DNA of 64,000 bases from Akkermansia muciniphila (GCF_900184965.1 NZ_FXYA01000162.1:62001-126000), one strand, 5' to 3'. Shown: positions 45,771 through 55,830, counted from the first letter of the stretch. A program made the numbers and translations. The notes: generated by a model from the letters alone, not told the origin.

Positions 45771-47072
45771 ATGAGTCACGTCAGAACAAGATTCGCACCT
45801 TCCCCCACGGGCTACCTTCACATTGGGGGCGCCCGCACCGCCCTGTTCAACTGGCTGTTCGCCCGCAAGATGGGGGGAACCTTCATCCTCCGCATTGAAG
45901 ATACGGACAACGCCCGCAACACGGAGGAGGCTACCCGCGCAATCTTCACCGGGATGGAATGGCTGGGGCTGGACTGGGATGAGGGCCCCATGAAAGGCGG
46001 CGATTGCGGCCCCTATTTCCAAAGCCAGCGCAACGACATTTACGACGCCTACTTCAAGAAGCTTCAGGACGCCGGCCGCGTGTACGAAGACGGCGGAGCC
46101 TGGCGTTTCCGCTTTGACCGCTCCAAACCCGTCACCTTCCATGACCTGATTTGCGGAGACATCACCATTGACTACCGGGACGCTTCCAACACGCCGGACA
46201 TGGCTATCCGCCGTGCGGACGGTTCCTACATCTTCCACTTTGTCAACGTGGTGGACGATATTGAGATGAAAATGACCCACGTCATCCGCGGGGAAGACCA
46301 CATCATGAACACGCCCAAGCACATCCAGCTGTTTGAGGCTTTCGGCGTCACCCCCCCGGTTTTCGCCCACATGCCGCTGATTTTGAACCAGGACGGCTCC
46401 AAAATGTCCAAGCGCGACGTGGGCGCCGCCCTGGGAACTTACCCGGAAGAAGGCTTTCTGCCGGAAGGCGTCATGAACTTCCTGGCCCTGCTGGGCTGGT
46501 CCCCCAAGGACGATACGGAAATCTTCTCCCCGCAGGAGCTGATCGAACGCTTCTCTCTGGAAGCCGTCAACCACTCCGCAGCCAAATTTGACATCACCAA
46601 ATGCCGCTGGGTCAACCAGCAGCATATCATCGCCCTGCCTGCGGAAGAATTCGCTCTCCGGGCACGGCCTTTCTGTCTGAAATCCGGTTTGCCGGATTCC
46701 CCGATTCTGGACGCCGCCATCGCCACCGTGCAAACGAAAGTGCAGACCCTGGCGGAAGTTCCGGATAAAATCCGCTTCTTTTTTGACCTGGACATGGATC
46801 CGGAAGCTGTCTCCAAGGTTCAGCCGGAAGCGCTGGAACTGCTTTCCAAACTGGCTGACAGGCTGGAACAGGAACCGGAATGGGACGGACATGAACTCAT
46901 CGGCGTGCTGAAAGCCTTTGCCAAGGAAAACGGCGTCAAAATGGGAGCCGTGATGTTCCCTGCCCGGGTGGCTCTCACCGGGTTAAGCGGAGGCCCGGAT
47001 CTTTCCTCCGTCTTTTCCCTGCTGGGCCGGGAGGAAACCGTAAAGAGAATCCGCTCCTTTTCTCTGAACTGA
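45771..47072 (+). CDS. gltX: Glutamate-tRNA ligase
   Basis: The 433-residue class I synthetase charges tRNA-Glu and supplies glutamyl-tRNA for heme synthesis where that route exists. The HIGH region is FAPSPTGYLHIGGARTAL near 8-25 and the KMSKS loop is KMSKRD near 211-216. The C-terminal helical anticodon-binding part (about 310-433) is present but shorter than in the usual 465-490-residue forms. The Met at 45771 is chosen because the family starts directly with xxVRTRFAPSPTG; a longer frame upstream is not protein-like. Confidence 0.96.
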   Translation: MSHVRTRFAPSPTGYLHIGGARTALFNWLFARKMGGTFILRIEDTDNARNTEEATRAIFTGMEWLGLDWDEGPMKGGDCGPYFQSQRNDIYDAYFKKLQDAGRVYEDGGAWRFRFDRSKPVTFHDLICGDITIDYRDASNTPDMAIRRADGSYIFHFVNVVDDIEMKMTHVIRGEDHIMNTPKHIQLFEAFGVTPPVFAHMPLILNQDGSKMSKRDVGAALGTYPEEGFLPEGVMNFLALLGWSPKDDTEIFSPQELIERFSLEAVNHSAAKFDITKCRWVNQQHIIALPAEEFALRARPFCLKSGLPDSPILDAAIATVQTKVQTLAEVPDKIRFFFDLDMDPEAVSKVQPEALELLSKLADRLEQEPEWDGHELIGVLKAFAKENGVKMGAVMFPARVALTGLSGGPDLSSVFSLLGREETVKRIRSFSLN

Positions 47073-47098
47073 TTCCCGCAGGAATCAGCTTTCTCTTC

Positions 47099-47135
47099 AA
47101 ACGCTTCGGAGGATTTCCGGAGCGTTTCCTGTTTA
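47099..47135 (+). terminator. Terminator-like hairpin after gltX
   Basis: An 11-bp stem (47099-47109 with 47117-47127, one wobble pair) and 7-base loop is followed by CCTGTTTAC. A smaller hairpin GATTCC/GGAATC lies just before it at 47071-47086. Confidence 0.6.
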
Positions 47136-47291
47136 CAAAGGGGCATTCCCCGGGAATTTGGAAAATGCCCCGCCCTTTCCATACGGCTTGCTCTGAAAAA
47201 ACGGGCTTCTCCTTGTGAAGCTCCCCTCCGTCAGCAGGAGAATATATAACCTTGACCGTAATGCCCGCAGCCCCTAGAACAGGGACCATTC

Positions 47292-49724
47292 ATGAGCATC
47301 CCTGATTACCGGATCTTTTTCCGCCTCTGCGCCGCCTTTTTTCTGGCGGGGTTTCTGGCCTCAGGTTCTGTGTCCGCACAGCAGGCGGAACCGCCTTCCG
47401 CCGCCCCGGAACAGCCCCAGGCGCAGCCGGATCAATCGGAAATGGATGCGGTTATCATGGCCCTGTGCCATGAAATCACCATCCTGAAAAAGAATGAGGA
47501 AAAAAGGATGGCCGTCCGGGAAGTGCTGGTGAAGAACGCGGACGCCACCTACAATTATTTTGACACCAGGGTATATGAAATGTCCGCCGTGCTTTACGCC
47601 CTGGACGATCAAAAAATCTTTACGCTGGCTTTTTACTGCAAGGCAGCCACCAGGCTGGTGGAAATGTATTACGCCCAAAAACCGGACTTCCAGGAACAGG
47701 AGGAGCGGCTGGGCAAGGAAATAGAACGCATTAAAAAACTGGCGGAATCCCTGGAGGAAGTCGACACGGCCAACCTGTCGGAACCATCCCTGGTGCAAAG
47801 GGATGAAGCTCTGTATGCCTGCCAGGAACTGGAAAAATCCCTTCAGGAAGAAAAGGAGCAGTTCATTTACCTTAAGGAACTTTTCAATAATCTGAACAGG
47901 AAGATAGACACGCTGAACTATGAAAGCGCCCAAATGTTCACCTCCCTGTTCAACAGGATATTTTACACCCCGTCCCATGCGGCCAGGTATATCTTTCTCA
48001 AGCCGCTCAAGACGTATGAAATATGCATGAGCGTATGGGAAACATCCGCGGACAGCAAGCTCCAGCTTCCATCAGACTCGGAAACGCTCAAACACTACGG
48101 CCTTATCCTGCTGGGCATCATCCTGTGCTCCTACTGCCTTGCCCGCTTCATTGTCTTCCTGGGCTTCAAAAAAACGCTGAAAAAGACGGGCAACTACAAC
48201 AAGCGTCATGCGTTCACCAACGTCACCACCATTCTTATCGTGGCGCTGATCCTCGTCATTGCCTCACTGCGCACGCCGAACTACCTGCTGGAGAGCGCGG
48301 CTTCCCTGGGCGCGGAATTCCTTCTGCTGGTCAGCGCCATCCTGTTCTCCCTGGTCACGCGCCTCCCCTACGGCACCATTAACTCCGGCATCCGCATCTA
48401 CATGCCCTACCTTCTTCTGGGCGGATTCTTCATGCTTCTGCGCATGTTCATGGCCCCCAACATTATCGTGGATATTTCCATGCCCATCCTGTTCACGCTG
48501 GTTTCCCTCTTCTCCCTGCTGACCTGGGTGCGGCAGCGGCACAAGCTGCCCCGGCTGGACCGTTTCTTCTCCACCGTATCTTTGGTGTTTACTATCCTGG
48601 GCAGCGTTCTGTGCTGGACTGGATTCAGTTTCATGGCCTTCCTGGTGCTGATGACCTGGATCATGCTGATGACCAGCATCCTGTTGCTGGTGGGCCTGTG
48701 GGATCTGCTCCACCACTATGAAAAACGCCGGAAGGAACGGAACAAGCGGGTCATCCTGTGGTTCCGCCCTTTCGTCTCCAAGCTGGCGCTTCCCTGCCTG
48801 ACCATCTTCCTCATCCTGTTCAGCCTCATCTGGCCCGCCGCCACCTTCGACATGGGGGACCTCATCATCAATAAAATTTTCGCCGCCACGGAAATCAAGG
48901 ATCTGTTCACTTTCAGCTGGAGCAGCGTCATCACGGTCATCCTGATTGCCATTGTTCTCAACTACCTGATATTCCTGGGGAAAAATACGCTGCACGAAGT
49001 CTATGGAGAAGATTATGAAGTAGGCATCATCCCCACCTTCGTGACGCTCTCCTCCCTTTTTCTCTGGGGGCTCTTCGTCTTTACGGCGCTCATCATCATG
49101 AACGCCAATTACAACGGGCTGCTGATGGTCATGGGGGGCTTGAGCATGGGCATCGGCTTTGCCCTGAAAGACACCATTGAGAATATCATCTGCGGCCTCT
49201 CCCTGATGCTGGGGCGCCTGCGCCAGGGCGACATGATTGAATGCGACGGCTACCGGGGCCGCGTCTCCTCCCTGGGCTACCGCTCCACCATGATCGAGAC
49301 GCTGGACGGCTCTATCATCGCCTTCCAGAACTCCCAGCTCTTCAACAAGAACTTCCGCAACATGACCCGCAACCATAAATTCGAATGCGTGAAGGTGGAA
49401 GTGGGCATTTCCTACGGAACGGACGTGGAAAGGGCGCGTAAAATCATTCTGGAAACGCTGGCTTCCCTGCCCTTCCTTTCCAAGGTCAAAAAAACCAGCG
49501 TGGTGCTGGACAATTTCGGAGACAGTGCCGTCAATCTGGGCGTATGGGTCTGGGTTCCCGTCATGACAAAATCCTCCAGTCTTTCCTCCGTGCGGGAACA
49601 CATCTATAATGCGTTCAACGAACACGGCATTTCCATTCCGTTCCCTCAACAGGACCTGTACGTGAAAGAATTCCCCGGCGAAGAACCCGTCCTGGAAAAA
49701 GGCGCCCCCGTCCAGGGGGCCTGA
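47292..49724 (+). CDS. Large mechanosensitive channel, MscS family
   Basis: The 810-residue protein has a signal peptide (1-30), a periplasmic, coiled-coil-rich part (about 45-230: charged helices such as KLAESLEEVDTANLSEPSL), eight or more membrane helices (about 265-640) and a C-terminal MscS domain. The pore helix is in GGLSMGIGFALKDTIENIICGL near 617-640, followed by the beta domain with GDMIECDGYRGRVSSLGYRST. It resembles MscK/YbdG-type large channels that open on membrane tension to release solutes at hypo-osmotic shock. queF starts 27 bp downstream. Confidence 0.92.
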   Translation: MSIPDYRIFFRLCAAFFLAGFLASGSVSAQQAEPPSAAPEQPQAQPDQSEMDAVIMALCHEITILKKNEEKRMAVREVLVKNADATYNYFDTRVYEMSAVLYALDDQKIFTLAFYCKAATRLVEMYYAQKPDFQEQEERLGKEIERIKKLAESLEEVDTANLSEPSLVQRDEALYACQELEKSLQEEKEQFIYLKELFNNLNRKIDTLNYESAQMFTSLFNRIFYTPSHAARYIFLKPLKTYEICMSVWETSADSKLQLPSDSETLKHYGLILLGIILCSYCLARFIVFLGFKKTLKKTGNYNKRHAFTNVTTILIVALILVIASLRTPNYLLESAASLGAEFLLLVSAILFSLVTRLPYGTINSGIRIYMPYLLLGGFFMLLRMFMAPNIIVDISMPILFTLVSLFSLLTWVRQRHKLPRLDRFFSTVSLVFTILGSVLCWTGFSFMAFLVLMTWIMLMTSILLLVGLWDLLHHYEKRRKERNKRVILWFRPFVSKLALPCLTIFLILFSLIWPAATFDMGDLIINKIFAATEIKDLFTFSWSSVITVILIAIVLNYLIFLGKNTLHEVYGEDYEVGIIPTFVTLSSLFLWGLFVFTALIIMNANYNGLLMVMGGLSMGIGFALKDTIENIICGLSLMLGRLRQGDMIECDGYRGRVSSLGYRSTMIETLDGSIIAFQNSQLFNKNFRNMTRNHKFECVKVEVGISYGTDVERARKIILETLASLPFLSKVKKTSVVLDNFGDSAVNLGVWVWVPVMTKSSSLSSVREHIYNAFNEHGISIPFPQQDLYVKEFPGEEPVLEKGAPVQGA

Positions 49725-49751
49725 ACCATCCATTACCATACTACATCAACC

Positions 49752-50162
49752 ATGTCCGACGACCATCTGACTCTATTAGGCTCTCAAAGCTCCTTCTTCA
49801 CCAGCCCTGACGACGCCAGGCTGGAATCCTTCCCCAACCGCGGCACGCGTCCCTACACCATCACGCTGGACACCCATGAATTTTCCTCCCTCTGCCCCGT
49901 TACCGGGCAACCGGATTCCTGCCGCCTGACGATCACCTACGTTCCCGCGGAAAAGTGCGTGGAAACCAAATCCCTCAAATACTATCTGGCCTCCTACCGC
50001 AACTACCCGGCTTTCAACGAACAAATCGTCAACCGCATCACGGATGATCTGGTGGCCGCCATTTCCCCGCGGTGGCTGAAGGTGGAAGGACGTTTCTCCC
50101 CCCGCGGCGGCATCCAGCTGACCGCTGTTGCCGAACACAATCCGGAAAACCGCCCTCTTTAA
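49752..50162 (+). CDS. queF: NADPH-dependent preQ0 reductase, type I
   Basis: The 136-residue short (type I, YkvM-like) QueF has the catalytic Cys 48 in SSLCPVTGQPD with Asp 55, and the QueF motif CVETKSLKYYLASYR. It reduces preQ0 to preQ1 in queuosine synthesis. queC starts 8 bp after it, and mscS ends 27 bp before it. Other que genes (queD, queE, tgt) are not in the window. No preQ1 riboswitch was recognised upstream. Confidence 0.95.
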   Translation: MSDDHLTLLGSQSSFFTSPDDARLESFPNRGTRPYTITLDTHEFSSLCPVTGQPDSCRLTITYVPAEKCVETKSLKYYLASYRNYPAFNEQIVNRITDDLVAAISPRWLKVEGRFSPRGGIQLTAVAEHNPENRPL

Positions 50163-50170
50163 TCCAGACC

Positions 50171-50842
50171 ATGGACAAGATGGAAACAGCCGTACTGCTC
50201 AGCGGGGGCCTGGACTCCAGCGTAGCCCTGCACTGGGCGCACAGGAACCACCGCGTCCGGGTGGCCCTCAGCTTTGACTATGCCTCCAACCACGCGGAAC
50301 GGGAACTGGAATGCGCTGCCTGGCAGGCCGCCAGCCTGGGTATAGAGCACCGCGTGATTGACATCTCCTCCATCTCCGCCCATTTGAAATCCGCCCTTCT
50401 CTCCGGCGCGGACGATATTCCGGACGGTTCCTATGATGAAGAACTGATGAAACAGACCGTCGTCCCCTTCCGCAACGGCATCTTCCTGTCCATCGCCGCC
50501 GGGGTTGCGGAAAGCTGCGGAGCGCAGCAGCTCGTCATTGCGGCCCATTCCGGTGATCATAGCATCTATCCGGACTGCCGGGAGGAATTCATGGCCGCCA
50601 TGACGGAGGCCATTCGCCTGGGAACCTACGCCGGTCTGGGCATCCTGCGCCCTTTCATCCACATGTCCAAGAGCGGCATCGCCGCCATGGGCCAGGATTT
50701 GGGCGTGGACTTTTCCCGCACCTATTCCTGCTACAAGGGCGGAGCCGTCCACTGCGGCGTCTGTTCCACCTGCATGGAACGCCGGGAAGCCTTCAGGGAA
50801 GCCGGGATTCCGGATCCAACGGCTTATGCGCCTGCGAAATAG
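50171..50842 (+). CDS. queC: 7-cyano-7-deazaguanine synthase
   Basis: The 223-residue enzyme makes preQ0 from carboxy-deazaguanine with ATP and ammonia. It has the PP-loop motif LLSGGLDSSVALHW at 9-22, the VPFRNGIFLSIAAGVAE segment, and the C-terminal zinc site Cys residues in CYKGGAVHCGVCSTCMERR. The product is the substrate of QueF encoded directly upstream, so the pair forms a preQ0-to-preQ1 module. The start at 50171 leaves an 8-bp spacing to queF. Confidence 0.97.
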   Translation: MDKMETAVLLSGGLDSSVALHWAHRNHRVRVALSFDYASNHAERELECAAWQAASLGIEHRVIDISSISAHLKSALLSGADDIPDGSYDEELMKQTVVPFRNGIFLSIAAGVAESCGAQQLVIAAHSGDHSIYPDCREEFMAAMTEAIRLGTYAGLGILRPFIHMSKSGIAAMGQDLGVDFSRTYSCYKGGAVHCGVCSTCMERREAFREAGIPDPTAYAPAK

Positions 50843-50884
50843 CAGTTAAATGCCAGTAATGACCCGCCAAGGGAAAATCCCCGG

Positions 50885-50898
50885 CCTCCGGCCGGAGG
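50885..50898. repeat. 14-bp palindrome between queC and tmk
   Basis: CCTCCGGCCGGAGG is fully self-complementary and lies between the two convergent stops. It could fold, but has almost no loop and no T-run. Confidence 0.5.
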
Positions 50899-50905
50899 GA
50901 TGCGC

Positions 50906-51526
50906 CTATGCTTCAATGACATCGGGAAAACGCGCGGCAAGAGACCTCCGCACTCTTGCCGCCACTTCTTCCTCTCCGGCGTCTGCTTCTACGCGGAGCA
51001 TCCAGGGAGCATGGACGGAAGCAAACACGCTGCGGCAGGCCGCCAGACCCTCTTCCGTCTCAAAAGCGTCGCGTTCCCCGCGGTTTCCGATGCGTTCCAA
51101 CGCCGCGGAAACGGGAATATCCAGCCAGACCACGGCATCCGGCACCGGGGCAAACTCTTCATTGGCGGCGCGGATGTCCTGCGGGTCTATGCCGCGCGCG
51201 CCCTGGTAAGCCATCATGGAAAGATAGTAGCGATCCAGCAGAACCCATGCCCCCCGCGCCAATGCGGGAGCAATCAGCGTCTTTACATGTTCCCTCCTGT
51301 CTTTCAGGAACAGGGCCACTTCCTCCTCTGCGGAAAGGCGTCCGGTCACGGCGGAATCCCGGAGCATCCGGCCCCACCGGCCGCGCGTGGGTTCAAAACT
51401 CTGCACCACTTCCAGCCCCTTCCCCTCCAGATACTTCCGCAAGTGGCCGATGTGGGTGGACTTGCCCGTGCCGTCAATACCTTCAAAGACGACCAGCCTC
51501 CCCTTTCTTTCTCCTGTAAAACTCAT
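50906..51526 (-). CDS. tmk: Thymidylate kinase
   Basis: The 206-residue kinase makes dTDP from dTMP. The P-loop is FEGIDGTGKSTHIGHLR near 15-31, the DR-x motif is in LLDRYYLSMMAYQG near 97-110, and the lid follows near 140. Its ATG overlaps the stop of the beta-CASP nuclease gene (ATGA), so it is the second gene of a coupled pair. Confidence 0.96.
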   Translation of the reverse strand: MSFTGERKGRLVVFEGIDGTGKSTHIGHLRKYLEGKGLEVVQSFEPTRGRWGRMLRDSAVTGRLSAEEEVALFLKDRREHVKTLIAPALARGAWVLLDRYYLSMMAYQGARGIDPQDIRAANEEFAPVPDAVVWLDIPVSAALERIGNRGERDAFETEEGLAACRSVFASVHAPWMLRVEADAGEEEVAARVRRSLAARFPDVIEA

Positions 51527-52893
51527 GGCTCAAAAGTGTAGCGGCGCCCCGGCTCAGGAACGACGATGGTGGAATCCGGCATTTTGGCGGATAACGTATG
51601 GCGCATCCACTCCACGGCATCCGGGTCCCCGTGCACCAGAACCACCTGCCTGGGATTCAGCTTCACGGCATAATTGACCAGGGCATCCCGGGTGGCATGC
51701 CCGGAAAAATCAAAACAGTCCACGGTGCACTTGCGGCGCACCGGCTGCCCCTTGGGCCGCATTTTCACCAGTTCCCCTTCAGGCGTTGCCTTCAACAGTC
51801 CCGCGGGAGAATCAGGATCCGCATATCCTACGAACAAAATAGCGTTCTTCTCCTGGGGAAGAACCTGTTCCGCCATAACGTTGGAAAGCGTGTTTTCCGT
51901 CATCATGCCGCTGGACACCACGTAAATATTCCCCGGTGAACACACCAGCGGAGCTTTTCCCTTGCGCGGAAGGGGCACGGTCTGAATCTCCTCCTTCAGT
52001 TTGAATTCATGGTCATGCCTGCGCGTTGACCCGGCAAAACGGTCGTACAACAGGGAAACTTTCGCGCTCAGACCGCCGAAGTACACGGGAGTATTGGCGG
52101 GAATCACCCCCATCTGCTTGAAACGGTGGATATTGAACAGCATCTCCTGGCTCTTGCCGATGGCGAATACCGGAATCAGTACGGCGCCGCCGCGCTCCAG
52201 CGTCTCCGCAATCGCTTTCCCGAACCTCACCATCTCTTCCGGCCTGGAATAGTGGGCGCTGCGCTGGAAACCGCCGCGCGTGCACTCCATCACCAGCGTA
52301 TCTACGCCGGATTCCGGAAAATCAGCCCCGGGAATCATGCTCTGGTCCTCAAACTGCACGTCCCCCGTGTAAAATACGGTATGGCCGCTCTCGCTCTCCA
52401 GCATCACGCCGGCAGACCCCAGGATGTGCCCGGCATCATAAAACGTGGCCAGCACGTTCTGACGAAAGCCCACGCGGAACACTTCGTTGCAGGATTTGGC
52501 ATTCCAGGCGTCGCTCAATCTGTCCAGATCGTTATGGGTGAAAAAAGGATACTCCACAATGCCCAGGTCCAGCCTCTTGGCGCTCATCACATTCACGGAA
52601 TTGTGCAGCATCACTTCAGACAGGGCTGCCGCGGCGGGCGTCATGAACACCTCCGCCGCAGGCTGTTTCTCCTGAAGCACGGGCAGCGTCCCCAGATGGT
52701 CCAGGTGGGAATGGCTTAAAAAAACGGCTTCCACGGAATTAGGTTCCAGGGAATCAAAGTCCGGCATGGCCGCCTTCCCCTCCTTCTTGGGGTGCATCCC
52801 GCTGTCAAGCACGATCCTGGTGCCGTCCATCTCAAGCAAATAGCAATTGGCCCCAATTTCCTCGGCTCCGCTGATATTGGTGAAACTGATCAT
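51523..52893 (-). CDS. Beta-CASP RNA-processing metallo-beta-lactamase
   Basis: The 456-residue protein has the metal site LSHSHLDHLGTLPVL, then YTGDVQFEDQSM and MECTRGGF, the beta-CASP insert with VLIPVFAIGKSQEM, and the C-terminal DFSGHATRDALVNY and VLVHGDPDAVEWM. This is the arrangement of CPSF73/YsgI-like ribonucleases that cut or trim RNA. The start at 52893 (MISFTNISGAEEIG) is chosen over a longer frame that is not protein-like. It is coupled to tmk by a 4-base overlap. Confidence 0.92.
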   Translation of the reverse strand: MISFTNISGAEEIGANCYLLEMDGTRIVLDSGMHPKKEGKAAMPDFDSLEPNSVEAVFLSHSHLDHLGTLPVLQEKQPAAEVFMTPAAAALSEVMLHNSVNVMSAKRLDLGIVEYPFFTHNDLDRLSDAWNAKSCNEVFRVGFRQNVLATFYDAGHILGSAGVMLESESGHTVFYTGDVQFEDQSMIPGADFPESGVDTLVMECTRGGFQRSAHYSRPEEMVRFGKAIAETLERGGAVLIPVFAIGKSQEMLFNIHRFKQMGVIPANTPVYFGGLSAKVSLLYDRFAGSTRRHDHEFKLKEEIQTVPLPRKGKAPLVCSPGNIYVVSSGMMTENTLSNVMAEQVLPQEKNAILFVGYADPDSPAGLLKATPEGELVKMRPKGQPVRRKCTVDCFDFSGHATRDALVNYAVKLNPRQVVLVHGDPDAVEWMRHTLSAKMPDSTIVVPEPGRRYTFEP

Positions 52894-53295
52894 TATATGC
52901 CGCAGAAGAGTCCCCCGTGCCTCCCGCCGTGTCAATGCCGCAAGCCCGGGCATTCCTCTTCCGGGAAAGGAACGCGGGCAGATGGGGAAGACGCTATCTT
53001 CTACCCTGCGGAACGTTGTCGCGGCTGGTGGGAACAGGCTCGGAAAACGGCAGGGACAAGACAAATGTTCCGGTTCCTTCCGCGTTTCCCGGCGCCTGTC
53101 CTCTTCCATTCCTCTTGCCGATGACAATGCCGGGAAAAGGGATACCCGCACAGCGCAATCGCCGCAAACGCTGCGCGTAAGAAAACACACACCCGAAGGA
53201 AGCCGGTAATTGCTCTGGACGCAGCCGGGGGCGCATGAGATAATGACGGAAGAGTTACCCTTCCATTTACGGCAAATTCCCCCCCCTGCAGCCCC
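52894..53295. other. Spacer upstream of the beta-CASP gene and YkvA gene
   Basis: The 402-bp divergent spacer is GC-typical and holds several open frames on both strands, none protein-like. No repeat or RNA motif was recognised. Promoters for both flanking genes should be here. Confidence 0.45.
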
Positions 53296-53583
53296 ATGAA
53301 AAACAGGTTTCCCATTCCACCCAACGGCTCCAGGCAGCAACTCCTGGTCAGAGCCGTCAATTACTTCCGCAGCCGGGAAGGAGAACCGCGCCTTTTCACC
53401 AAACGCAAGATTGTTCTCCTCATCCTGACCGCTCTCTACGCTTTTTCCCCCATTGACTTGATTCCGGATTTCATTCCCGGATTTGGACAAATAGACGACC
53501 TGACCGTCATCGCTTTCACTTTCCTGGCCCTGTTCATGCCTCCCATCAGGGAAGATGGCTCCCATGAAGATCCGGAACCCTGA
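53296..53583 (+). CDS. YkvA-type (DUF1232) small membrane protein
   Basis: The 95-residue protein has the DUF1232 core: KIVLLILTALYAFSPIDLIPDF followed by a second hydrophobic segment (LTVIAFTFLALFM). The SPIDLIPDFIPGFGQIDD stretch is the family hallmark. Its role is unknown; such proteins lie at the membrane. Its end overlaps the next gene by about 29 bp. Confidence 0.93.
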   Translation: MKNRFPIPPNGSRQQLLVRAVNYFRSREGEPRLFTKRKIVLLILTALYAFSPIDLIPDFIPGFGQIDDLTVIAFTFLALFMPPIREDGSHEDPEP

Positions 53584-54298
53584 ATTCCGCTACGCGCAAC
53601 ATCTCATGAGCGGTTCCTCCACCACCTTTTTCCATTCCCCCGCTGTCGTCGCCCTGGCCAGGGGAGCCGTTCTGATCGGTGTGCTGGCCGTATTGTTCTG
53701 GTGTGTGCGCTCCTGCATCACCGCCCCGGCGGAAAAGCCGATGGCTGTAGCGGAAAAACTGATTGAAGCCGGCAGGGAAATGGGCCTTACCCTGATCAAT
53801 AAGGGATTCTCCTCCAACCACGGCAGCGTGGCCCTGGTGGTGCAGAAGGATGAAAAAGTCGCCAATCTGGTTACCGTGGAACGGACTTTTGAATATGAAT
53901 ACCGTTATTCCACCACCTGGTGGTGGAGCAGAAAAACGCTGGTTCTGAAAGCGGCCTACCGCGCCCACGGAGGCATCAACCTGGAAGGGCCCGAACCTCT
54001 TCGGATTATCATTCCCGCAGACAACAAAAACTCCATTACGGCGGAGGGCCTTCATGGAACGCTGATTTCCTGCGAGATGGTGGAGGGTTCCCTGCGCATC
54101 GTGAAGGACGACGCCGGCATCTGGAACAGGCTGACTTCCGAAGATGCCGCCATTGCCGTCAACCAACTGAACGAAAACGCCCGGAAGCACATCATGGAGA
54201 GCGGCCTGAAACATCAGGCAGAAGAAAATTTCCTCAAACGCCTCCGGGAAGAAGCCGGTCAGCCGGAACAGCCGTCCGGGAAGGACCGCTGGTTTTGA
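53555..54298 (+). CDS. DUF4230 membrane-anchored protein
   Basis: The 247-residue protein has one membrane helix (about 31-52) and a soluble part matching the DUF4230 type: a conserved Tyr/Trp segment (FEYEYRYSTTWWWSRKTLVL), PLRIIIPADNKNSIT and a C-terminal helix with LNENARKHIMESG. The function of the family is not established. The start may be the second ATG at 53564, which has AGGGAAG at a better spacing, or 53606. It overlaps the YkvA-type gene, so they are cotranscribed. Confidence 0.82.
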   Translation: MAPMKIRNPEFRYAQHLMSGSSTTFFHSPAVVALARGAVLIGVLAVLFWCVRSCITAPAEKPMAVAEKLIEAGREMGLTLINKGFSSNHGSVALVVQKDEKVANLVTVERTFEYEYRYSTTWWWSRKTLVLKAAYRAHGGINLEGPEPLRIIIPADNKNSITAEGLHGTLISCEMVEGSLRIVKDDAGIWNRLTSEDAAIAVNQLNENARKHIMESGLKHQAEENFLKRLREEAGQPEQPSGKDRWF

Positions 54299-54437
54299 CA
54301 CGCCCATGCGGGGGAGATAGGGAAAACATTTCCAATCCAGTTGCTGCACAAGCCTGCAAAACCCCATGAAACACAATCCCCCATTCCGCTCTTTTATCTT
54401 GCCAAACCGGGCTGTGTCCTATAAAGGAACGCACGTC

Positions 54438-55685
54438 ATGGCCAATTTAACATTCACCCCTCCCGCAGACGGTGCAGCCGTCACCATGCAGAACGGCAGG
54501 CTTTGCGTTCCAGACAGACCCGTCATTCCTTTCATCATTGGTGACGGAACCGGTCCTGAAATATGGGCGGCGGCTTCCCGCGTCATTGATGCAGCCGTAG
54601 CCAAGGCCTATCAGGGCAGGCGTTCCATCGCGTGGTATGAAGTTTTCGCCGGGCAGAAGTCTTTTGATAATCTGGGCACCTGGCTTCCGAATGAGACGGT
54701 GGAAGCTTTCCGCAAGTACCTCATCGGCATCAAGGGCCCCCTCACCACCCCGGTGGGCGGAGGCATCCGCAGCCTGAACGTCACGCTGCGGCAGGATCTG
54801 GACCTGTTTGTCTGCCTGCGTCCCGTGCGCTATTTCAATGGCATTGAAACTCCCGTCAAGGCTCCGGAAAAAGTGGACATGGTTGTTTTCCGTGAAAATA
54901 CGGAAGACATCTACGCCGGGATCGAATTCAAGGAAGGCACGGAGGACGCCAAGCTGTTTTTTGATACCATGAGCCGCATTTTCCCGGACCGCATGAAAAA
55001 GGTGCGTTTCCCGGAAAGCTCCGGCTTCGGCATCAAGCCCGTTTCCCGTGAAGGCACGGAGCGCCTGGTGCGCGCCGCCATTGACTATGCCGTGAACAAC
55101 GGAAGGAAGAACGTCACGCTGGTGCACAAGGGCAACATCATGAAGTTCACGGAAGGCGGCTTCCGTGACTGGGGATACGATGTCGCGCGGCGCGAATACG
55201 GCGCCATCCCCATCGGGGACGGCCCCTGGCTGAAACTTCCCAACGGTATCGTCATCAAGGATTGCATTGCGGACGCCTTCCTTCAGGAAATTCTGCTCCA
55301 CCCGGAAAACTTCGACGTAGTAGCCACGCTGAATCTGAACGGAGATTACATATCCGACGCCCTGGCGGCGCAGGTAGGCGGCATCGGCATCGCTCCCGGA
55401 GGCAACATCAACTACCTGACGGGGCATTCCATTTTTGAAGCTACGCACGGCACCGGTCCAAAACTGGCCGGACTAAACAAGGCCAACCCCAGCTCCGTCA
55501 TCCTGTCCGCGGAGATGATGTTGCGCTACATGGGCTGGACGGAAGCCGCCGACCTGCTGATTCAGGCCATCGACCGGGTAATTTCCGAAAAAACGGTCAC
55601 GTTCGACCTTGCGGAAATGATTCCCGGTTCCACGGAACTTACCTGCTCCGCCTACGGGGACAAGCTGGTGGAAGCCCTGAGCTGA
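54438..55685 (+). CDS. icd: Isocitrate dehydrogenase, NADP-type
   Basis: The 415-residue enzyme has the E. coli Icd layout: [12 protein letters not shown] near 31-42, the phosphate-binding [20 protein letters not shown] (about 99-118), [15 protein letters not shown], the metal-site [17 protein letters not shown] and the C-terminal HGTGPKLAG adenine-binding region. It oxidises isocitrate to 2-oxoglutarate. The start at 54438 has AAAGGAAC upstream and matches the usual length (416 in E. coli); an in-frame start at 54366 would add 24 residues. A strong terminator follows. Confidence 0.97.
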   Translation: MANLTFTPPADGAAVTMQNGRLCVPDRPVIPFIIGDGTGPEIWAAASRVIDAAVAKAYQGRRSIAWYEVFAGQKSFDNLGTWLPNETVEAFRKYLIGIKGPLTTPVGGGIRSLNVTLRQDLDLFVCLRPVRYFNGIETPVKAPEKVDMVVFRENTEDIYAGIEFKEGTEDAKLFFDTMSRIFPDRMKKVRFPESSGFGIKPVSREGTERLVRAAIDYAVNNGRKNVTLVHKGNIMKFTEGGFRDWGYDVARREYGAIPIGDGPWLKLPNGIVIKDCIADAFLQEILLHPENFDVVATLNLNGDYISDALAAQVGGIGIAPGGNINYLTGHSIFEATHGTGPKLAGLNKANPSSVILSAEMMLRYMGWTEAADLLIQAIDRVISEKTVTFDLAEMIPGSTELTCSAYGDKLVEALS

Positions 55686-55710
55686 CCTTTTTCCCAAACC
55701 TCTTTCATCA

Positions 55711-55750
55711 GGCTGCCTTCCGGCATATGGTTCGGAGGGCAGTCTTTTTT
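55711..55750 (+). terminator. Terminator of icd
   Basis: A 12-bp stem (GGCTGCCTTCCG with CGGAGGGCAGTC, two wobble pairs) and 10-base loop is followed by six T. Confidence 0.92.
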
Positions 55751-55830
55751 GTTGCAGCGGACCCCAGCCCCCCTGTCTCTCTCCTCTTCTTTCAGAACAG
55801 TCATGAAGCGGCTATCGAAAGTCCGGACCG

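Noticed and set aside
49725-49751. preQ1 riboswitch before queF
   Set aside because: The 27-bp gap is too short, and the region before it is mscS coding sequence.
50885-50898. Palindrome CCTCCGGCCGGAGG as a terminator or operator
   Set aside because: It has almost no loop and no T-run, and lies between convergent stops; GC-rich chance palindromes are common here.
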